Below are positions 57,088 through 64,000 of a DNA stretch of 64,000 nucleotides, one piece after another. Both the position numbers and the translations under genes were made by a program. The notes beneath the pieces were generated by a model, which saw only the letters and a list, made by a program, of their open reading frames with translations, did not search any database and had not been told where the DNA came from. Source of the DNA: Ixodes scapularis (Eukaryota; Arthropoda; Arachnida; Ixodida; Ixodidae); assembly GCF_016920785.2 (NCBI RefSeq), contig NW_024609837.1:30068786-30132785 (forward strand), written 5' to 3'. Numbering within the stretch: the stretch's first letter is position 1; every line of letters starts with the position of its first letter.

Positions 57088-58974
57088 CAGACTTGTACAC
57101 GTTACTGAAAAATAGTAAGGAATTACATTTACAATTACTCAAGGATAAATTGTAATTTTTTACAATTACAATTACCCTCCCATAAAAGTAACTGACCGTT
57201 ACCCCAAAAAGTAATCCGTTACTTTCGTGGCGTTACTTTCAACAATATTGTCCTCAATTAAGAAACAAAGGGAAGGGGTTATCTAAGTTCTTATTGCTGC
57301 CACCTTCTCCATTTATTTGACCTTGAGTATTCTGAGCAACAGCTGGCTCTCGAAAGTCTCGTCAGACATTTTGCGTCATTTCTTACTCAATATGTCGACT
57401 GCTACGCTGAACATCCTTTGAACACAGGCGCTGGATTGTGCCTCAGTTCATATTGTGCCTCAGTCCATATTGTGCCTCACGAATGCTTTATGATCTGCAT
57501 TGAGCTTCTTCAGCGCAGCGATGGAAGTACTATTTAGCTCGAAGATAGAGCAAGGCTTCATCTTTGCCGCCGTTGCCTGATATTCGAGAGTTTTAGTAGA
57601 GTTGGTAACAGTAAGGTGATAATTAAATAATAAATAAGGTTTGGCTCGATATTCTTCTTTCTTTGGTTATGAACAGGTCGAGCCTCGGTTGAGACGTTGG
57701 CGAATAAGAGTTTCCAATATATAAATATAAGTAATCGAGAGAAAAAAAAAACACCAGGACACTCATAACAACAATTAATTACAACGTTTTTTTTTAAACA
57801 AAGAAATGTAAACGGACGTTTGGTGTATGCACCTTTCTTGGTGCCGTTCAAAAACGCACGGAGCACGGGCCGACTGCAGTTTACTCCGGTGTTCTCCAGA
57901 TAGACGTCCGCTGATGCCACGGGTAGTGAAAGGTAAACGACTAAGTGAGACACACTATGGCCCCACTCACGATTTTCACTCGCTCCTCCAGCCCAGAATA
58001 TCAAGTCTGCGTCAGCCACCATTATGTTTTATTTGTAAAAATATCTGCTTGGGATAAGATGCGTCCTGCTGGGGTAAAAATAGGAAGAAGAAAAAAAAGG
58101 AAGGTTATTACCGTTTTCGAAGTGCTCGCGAAAAGTTGACTCACAAAAAGGGTGTCTGAGATGCAGATAACCTGGCTGGAGTTCATAAATAAAGTGGGAC
58201 AACCCTAGAAGTTGGACTACAAAAAAGTAAGTAGCTTTTAAAACAGGGTCAAATAAGGTGAAAGAAGCAGAAAAAATACATCGTGTTAAGAGAAGATAAG
58301 TGTGTAGCAACGAACGTGGATGGTTGTGGCAATAACACCTTCACATATTATCACATCTCTAATGAATTTTAGGGTAGACGGAGCGTTGTCTCGTGTCGTG
58401 ACATTATGAAAATGGTCGAGTCACACTAACCGAGAAGGACATTGTTACTTCTTGTCTGCGCACTTACCGCCTCAAGCTTCCCGAAGAAGCACACAATCAC
58501 TAGCTGTCCTCCTCTCCCCATCTTCGATCGTAAAGAAAAAAACAGACTAAAAAAGCGGATATACCTTGCCCCCCCCCCCCTTTTTTTTTATTTTTGTTGT
58601 AGAAATGTTTATTTGGATCTTTTGACAGTGTTGTTAGGGTGAAAAAAAAAAAGTTTCAGGGGCTTGGTGTTGCAAAAAAAAAAAAAAAAAGACTTTGCCG
58701 AACTGGAGTGCCAAGCCTCCCTTTGCGCTCACTGCGCTAAAATTTACCATAATAAAAACGATATTTCCTTTAGAAGGGGGGGGGGGGGGGGGGGGGAGGG
58801 GTTGGTCCTGAAAAAAAATGTAACGGATTACAAGGAATCCGTTACGTAAAAATTGTAAGGGAATTACTCTAAAATTACTCGAGAAAATATGTAATTTTTC
58901 CGTTACTAAATTACCGATAAATGTAAGGGATTACAAGTAATTTCGTTACTTGTAACGGATTACGTACAAGGCTG
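57088..58974. mobile_element. hAT-type non-autonomous element with GTAACGGATTAC repeats
   Basis: Exact duplication CTCGTAAT at 57080-57087 and 58975-58982. Ends CAGACTTGTACACGTTAC and, inward from the right, CAGCCTTGTACGTAATCC. Subterminal zones repeat GTTACTTT, GTAACGGATTAC and AATTACAATTAC. The 1.9-kb interior includes C and G runs and no recognised transposase. Confidence 0.9.
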
Positions 58975-58982
58975 CTCGTAAT

Positions 58983-60129
58983 GGCCGCTCGCGAAGTGCC
59001 GCCCGCTTTACTGCTGCTTCTGCTTGATTACAGTTCGTCCTCGAGTTGCTCGAGCAGCTCCTCCAGCAGCAGCCACTTGAGTATAGCAGCGACGACTAGG
59101 ATTGCCTGTATGTCCAGCATTAATGCGACTGACTTTTCGGACCTCCGCAGAAGAGGCTGCATGAAAATCAAGACGGACTTGGACACCGTTTTCGAGTACA
59201 CCGATGAAGGGACAAGTGGACTACACTGATCCACATCGCTTAACGACACGCCTCTTTCAGGTCATGATTAACTTCGCTCGTGCGTTAAAGAGGTGTTGTT
59301 AGCGCCGCGATTGCGAAAACATGCGCTTCGAGATCCGTGACCGCGGGAAGGTGGATTCCCGGGAATATGAATGACGGGAAGGCATCCGCCGATCCCGGAG
59401 GGGGGGGGGGGGGGGGGGGGGGGTCATGTTTTACTGGGTATCCGGATTCAGGAGGCGGAGTGACTCCGTTCGGATCGCGTGCTCCATCTTGGATCTATAG
59501 ACCTTTTTTATAAGGGCGCCGCCATCTTGAAACATCGCCACTTCCAGTATGGGCGAAAACATTGTTTTGCCGTTGCCACGCCAATAAAATGTACATAGGA
59601 GATAAGCGTAACCGTCACCGATTCTCGTTCAGTCTTCCCTCTATTTTTTTACTATTTCCAGGTTGAAACGTTTTAATATTTTTTCGTCGCCTATACCGGA
59701 TATGCCTACTTGGCGGTCGGAGGCAAGAGTGAGCGCAAAAGGTCTATAGTCTACTGATCCGCGACGCTCCAAAACGCCCAGCCGAATTCGCCATTGGAGC
59801 TTCAGCGATGTAAGCGCATCGAGTGACAATGCGCCTCGCGCGCCACGGCGAACCTTCTCGAAAGTCACGTGACGTCACACGGCATTGGAATAGGATCGAC
59901 GCCTTGTATACCATCGTCTGCAGTTCAGCGTAAGTTGAAACGGAGGGAATATTCACTGGCGGCCATAGCCGAGGGCGCATGTACTGGGCGTTTGTGCTGA
60001 CGCCAAGCCTTCGCGGTTCTTATTCGACCTGCATTCCGCACCACCAATGTTGCCAGTCTCAGCAGCCTATTCATGTGAGCTCGGTGTGAGCATGCGCTCT
60101 GAACAGCGCACTCAGGTGTGGTGTCCAAT
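58983..60129. other. Intergenic, no supported gene
   Basis: A serine-coding run (59035-59095) is a CAG/CTC-type low-complexity stretch. A G run of about 25 is at 59399-59423. TGACGTCA at 59870. Confidence 0.4.
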
Positions 60130-60560
60130 GAATAGTGGCAAGATGTTTTGGCGGTGCCCTCATATGGTTCCCTCTCATGACGTCAATACCTTGCGAGCAA
60201 GTTCGATGGTGTTTGTAATAATAGAAGGCTGTTGCCACTCAAGAAGGTAGGTCGAGGGAAAGGAAGGTCGGGGAGGAAGAAGCAGACGAAACGTTAAAGA
60301 GAGGAGGAGGTTTTCCCCTCTCCTCTCCAGCGTTCCGTCTGCTTCCTCTTCCCCTATACCTTCTTGAGTTGCAACAGACTATAGCATGATGGAGGCTTGA
60401 AATCATTGCGTTCTGAAACCAACACTGCCAACACCGTCACAATGAAAGTTCTTACATTCCTCTTATTTCCGTCGATGAGAAATCCTTTACTGACTATGAC
60501 GTCAGCAAAGGATTTCTCATCGACGGAAATAAAAGAAGTGTAAGAACTTAAAGAAAAAGC
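60130..60560. repeat. Dispersed repeat with an inserted palindrome and an extended hairpin
   Basis: Inverted relative of 45528-45765. Two palindromes are specific to this copy: 60231-60375 (GTTGCCACTCAAGAAGGTA with TACCTTCTTGAGTTGCAAC) and 60446-60549 (48-bp arms around an 8-nt loop, about four mismatches). TGACGTCA occurs at 60178 and 60497. Confidence 0.75.
60446..60549. repeat. 48-bp-arm hairpin
   Basis: AAGTTCTTACATTCCTCTTA... folds back on ...GAAGTGTAAGAACTT with an 8-nt loop CTATGACG; the stem includes GTCGATGAGAAATCCTTTAC and its inverse. Confidence 0.92.
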
Positions 60561-60910
60561 GAGGTTTTCGATCGCGCACGTCGCCAATAAGGGATCACGT
60601 GGCCCCCGATTATAGTTTGTTTCTTACCTCACGACGAATGGCGGAGGACTTTATACGAACCATCGGAGTCGATACAATATCCAGTGAGTGTTACGTGACC
60701 TCTGGGAGGGGGCGCAGTGATCGTTTTATCGTGGGCAGCGATATCTTAAATTCCGTAGCGCCATCTCTCGGGCGTTAGGCTCCACAGACGCGCTGAACCA
60801 TGCCATGGCTGAACTGGGCGAAAACACTCCTTTGGGCGCCGCTACTGTATTGGGGGCGGTAAAACGCCTGTAATATCTGCCGCACGTTGGGGCTTGTGTG
60901 TTGTTGGATG

Positions 60911-61464
60911 CAGAGCCGTATATTGGGAGAGTCTGGCCAGTGGGTGTGGTGACGAAGGCGTTGAAGAGGAGGAAAATGGAGGAAAGGGAGGAGAGCACCG
61001 CGGGAGCGAGAGAGGAAGGAGGGAGCAAAGAGGAGACGACAGCCATTTTGACGCAACGCGTTTTTTGCACGGAGCACTGTTGAAGCTGCGCGTCGTCTGC
61101 TTCGGGCAGATTTCTTTCTCGCCTGAATAAAAGTTTGCGGTCAGACGTCGAGAAAATTTTATTTGTTAGCTCTTTAAAAAAAAACCAACAAGTAATAACA
61201 GTATATATTTATATTTTTTACCAGAGCCAGCGATATAAAAGGAAATAACCGAAGTTTAGATACCGGTCCAACGTATTCCACCGGGCGAATGAATAAAAAT
61301 GGCGTTCCTCCCCGCCCAGCCGGCTCAGCTGGAAACAGCCAGTTGTTCACGCTCATGAGCTCATGCTTCTCACTCTGCGCCGCAGGCTGATTGGCTCACT
61401 AGTGAGGGGGGCGTTACGGCGGCGAGGTCATAAACTGGCCAAACTCTCCCAATATACGGCTCTG
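60911..61464. mobile_element. hAT-type MITE (554 bp)
   Basis: Exact duplication GTTGGATG at 60903-60910 and 61465-61472. Terminal repeats of 30 bp with one mismatch start CAGAGCCGTATATTGGGAGA. Interior is non-coding, with a GA-rich stretch and AATAAA. Confidence 0.95.
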
Positions 61465-61472
61465 GTTGGATG

Positions 61473-62700
61473 GGTTCACCTTTTAAAACACGATGTGCCT
61501 GTTTCGTGCTCGGTAATATCTACCGCGGTGCGGCGATGCGCGCAACAGGGCAGCGAACGCTCCAGCAAATTGAAATACGAGGTGAGTATTCAAGACTGCT
61601 GCATCAGCTAACAGCGAATAAATTTGCGGTTCCCTAGAGGTTTTTCGTGGTTGTAGGTCCAGCACACTAAGGAAGTATTTGTCGTTCCGCGTTCGTCACA
61701 ACAAGGAAACGAAGACACGCAAATAAAGAGCATCGCGGAAATTATCACAAATAGCCTCGGCCTTCTATGCACCGATGTTTATACGCGTAAAAGATTCACT
61801 TGAGCATTCCATGTCAACGGGATCCTCGTCGACCATCGTCGACCGTTGCCGACCATCGTACACGGTGAAACGCGGTATGGTTCACATCTTGCCGATGTTG
61901 GTCCGTGACAAGTTGCCCCAATCAGAAACAACTTTCCTGCTCCCTAGAGTGCAGCAGAGTTATTCCAGTTCCGCGGCAGAAATACAGCTGCTTGCGAAGG
62001 CTTCGAAACACCAAGACATCGCTCTAGCTGGCGGTTGATCAATACTATGAAGAAATAAGATCTGCGCATTGCGTCATCCTTATAGGATCCCCGACTCTCC
62101 CTCAAGCGGCAAACGTGCTGAAACTCGAAGGGTAGTGAGATTAGAGAAGGACAGGCGCAGGGCTTGTCTTCTACGTGTTATTGTTTTTGCCTCCCCGTCA
62201 CTGAAGAGCTTCCTGCCAAAAAAAAAAATTAATAATAATAGTAATAAAAAGGCAAGAACAACGTTTACTGGCCTGCACCAACGAACAAACTCATATGTAG
62301 CTCCAATCGGTTTATAAAAACAAACAAAATTCCAAAATCTTTTAGCAGAAGAGAAAAAAACAAAGAATTCAGACTTTGCGGTGTGTCGTCTGCGAAGACA
62401 AATTGACGATGATGAACGATGGCCACCGACGCGCCTTGGAACGGCTGCGTGGGCTCAGCGCCCTACAATTTAGGCCTATAGCGGTTAGAGGCCGGGAGGA
62501 TAGGCTGAGCGTTAAGACCGAGCCGACGACGCGAGACAGCTGCAACAAGCAGCTGCTGCCGTGTCCGACCACTGACCGTTCTCGGAGACGGTCGCTGCAG
62601 CCTTTGGGAAAATCCAGAGCAAAACTAAACCTTATTTTATTCTATTACTTTTTTTTCCTTCTTTTGTTTCTTGTTATTTATAAATGCTTGACCCCTATAC
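61473..62700. other. Intergenic, no supported gene
   Basis: Only short frames; an AAT-rich run at about 62230-62250. Nothing recognised. Confidence 0.4.
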
Positions 62701-62703
62701 TCC

Positions 62704-62870
62704 GTTCCACTCATACTGCAGCCGACAGTTTACGATCCGATGAAACCAATCAGGCAGCGGAAAAATTGCATCGTCATGGCGCTTGTCGTCTTCGTGCGTC
62801 TGGTACCGACGGCTACACCAATTGGCTCCGTCAAATGGTAGCGTCGGTCTATGCTCCGACTTTGAGCAAT
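62704..62870. repeat. Small copy of the TTTCACCTTAA/CAGCCGAC family
   Basis: Left TTCCACTCATACTGCAGCCG then ACAGTTTACGATCCGATGAA; right arm, inverted, carries AAGTCGGAGCATAGACCGAC. Arms about 60 bp, divergent. Confidence 0.5.
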
Positions 62871-63860
62871 ACACTTATAACGATACCACATACAACGATG
62901 TACTGCTTATAACTAGGGTGTGTACTTTCCGGTGTTTATTTGTGAGAAAAATCGGCGGATGTTTTTCGGTGTTTATTTATTTTCAAAGCACCGGTGCATT
63001 TCGGTGGAACGTCTCACGACTAGGCTAAAATCGGTGATTATCGGTGGAAAAAAATGCGATGGATCACAGACAGAGAGTTCCAATTTTATTCACATATTTC
63101 ATACGCTTCTTCTCTAGGAAGCATCTATTTTCACACTTGGTTATTATAGTAGATGCAAGCATACTTCGAGAGGCTTGCATCCGTCATGGCAGCACGTTCC
63201 TTGCGGTTCACAACCCGCAATTATGAAAACGCACGCTCCTGTACGACACGGACGTTGGCAGTGTCTTCCAAGAACCACGGCAACCTCTGAATACATGGCT
63301 TGCACCGACATTACTTGACTAGACACAATGGGAAAAGGGCACGTGAGAGCCTACCCTCCACTGCGTTAACTTTTCCACAAAAGGTGGCCATGGTAGACAC
63401 AATAGGGGAAAGGCGTGTGAGAGCTTAGCTTCCAACGCGTTCACTAGACGCTTTTGACCGCCAGAAAGGAGGTCGGACTGACGCCACGTGCAAGCCATGT
63501 ATAAACACTGGAAGAATGCAGGATCCACGAGATAACACGTTTGACGAACCTCTACAGGGAAAGGGTTTTGCTAGGTCGGAAACATGCAACGACCGGTGTT
63601 TTTCGGTTTTAACCAGGGTGAAAATATCCAACCACCGGTGTTTTTCGGTTTTAACCGATTTTATATTTTTGTCACCGACGGATGTTTATCGGTGTTTTTC
63701 GGTTAAAACCGGAAAATACACACCCTACTTATAACGATCAGTTTCTAGAGTTTTTCGACTAGAAACGTTCAGTTTCTGGCGCAGATACAACGGTTATCGG
63801 TTATAGCGATTGAATTTTCGGTTTTTCTCATTATCGTTATAAGTAGATTTCAGTGTATAC
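62871..63860. repeat. CTTATAACGAT-bearing repeat interrupted by a hAT-type element
   Basis: ACACTTATAACGATACC at the left and, inward from about 63855, CTACTTATAACGATAATG form loosely inverted ends. The 62914-63727 element splits it at one of the CTTATAAC words. Confidence 0.5.
62914..63727. mobile_element. hAT-type element with CGGTGTTT repeats (814 bp)
   Basis: Exact duplication CTTATAAC at 62906-62913 and 63728-63735. Ends TAGGGTGTGTACTTTCCGGT and, inward from the right, TAGGGTGTGTATTTTCCGGT (one mismatch in 20). Both ends are filled with TTTTCGGTGTTT and CGGTTTTAACC words. No transposase. Confidence 0.95.
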
Positions 63861-64000
63861 TTAATAAGGTGCTTCGTAAACGTGTCGACCACACAGACTC
63901 AAAAGTCAGAAGAATTTCTCGGTGTTACTCAATATCTAGTAGATGAGTGTATTTTATTGGTTTCAACTTGCTCCGGTTATTTGCGGGCAGTGTCTATAGA

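Noticed and set aside
59028..59249. Poly-serine or acidic protein
   Set aside because: Derived from a short trinucleotide run; no conserved sequence around it.

Overview
This is a eukaryotic, repeat-dominated window with no bacterial or phage gene organisation. It has no long intact host gene, many homopolymer and dinucleotide runs, canonical splice-site and poly(A) signals, and dense layers of transposable elements. The mix is Ty3/Gypsy, a Penelope-like GIY-YIG fragment, a LINE reverse transcriptase, Mutator-like and many hAT-type non-autonomous DNA elements, and a tRNA-derived SINE whose core recalls the tick Ruka SINE. It best fits the large genome of a hard tick (Ixodidae) or a close relative. 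That assignment is an inference; no species-diagnostic gene is present.

Layout. 1-3.1 kb: a Gypsy-type Gag-protease-RT-RNase H frame on the minus strand, open except for a 722-bp TTAA-flanked MITE. 3.1-6.6 kb: MITEs nested in each other, a CpG-rich exon-like block and a possible terminal exon. 6.8-8.3 kb: seven full tandem units of about 193 bp, each with a splice acceptor, a 58-81 nt exon-like core and a GTGAGC donor. 8.3-9.2 kb: an element with long inverted repeats. 12.8-16.0 kb: an element bounded by mirrored 15-bp tandem repeats, holding a nested 2.4-kb hAT-type element. 18.9-26.4 kb: two pairs of dispersed repeats, a decayed THAP zinc finger and a tRNA-like sequence. 29.6-30.7 kb: a second element with the same 15-bp arrays, whose interior encodes the C-terminal part of a Mutator-like transposase. 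31-36.3 kb: palindromic MITEs, a hAT MITE and a LINE RT fragment. 36.7-39.5 kb: Gypsy-like LTR pieces. 41.7-47.3 kb: hAT-type elements and foldback repeats. 49.7-49.9 kb: a very long hairpin. 52-54.1 kb: a SINE and a 5'-truncated Penelope-like element bracketed by a 16-bp duplication. 56.7-63.8 kb: a 16-bp minisatellite, three hAT-type elements with exact 8-bp duplications, and further palindromes.

The most interesting points are: (i) an element family whose ends are mirrored arrays of CCGGACAAAAGCTCA and whose one coding copy links it to Mutator-like transposases; (ii) the tandem array of exon-like cassettes; (iii) several hAT-type elements, each with its own iterated subterminal word; and (iv) 15 copies of the CRE palindrome TGACGTCA where about one is expected by chance. 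Apart from transposon-derived frames, I found no convincing protein-coding host gene.
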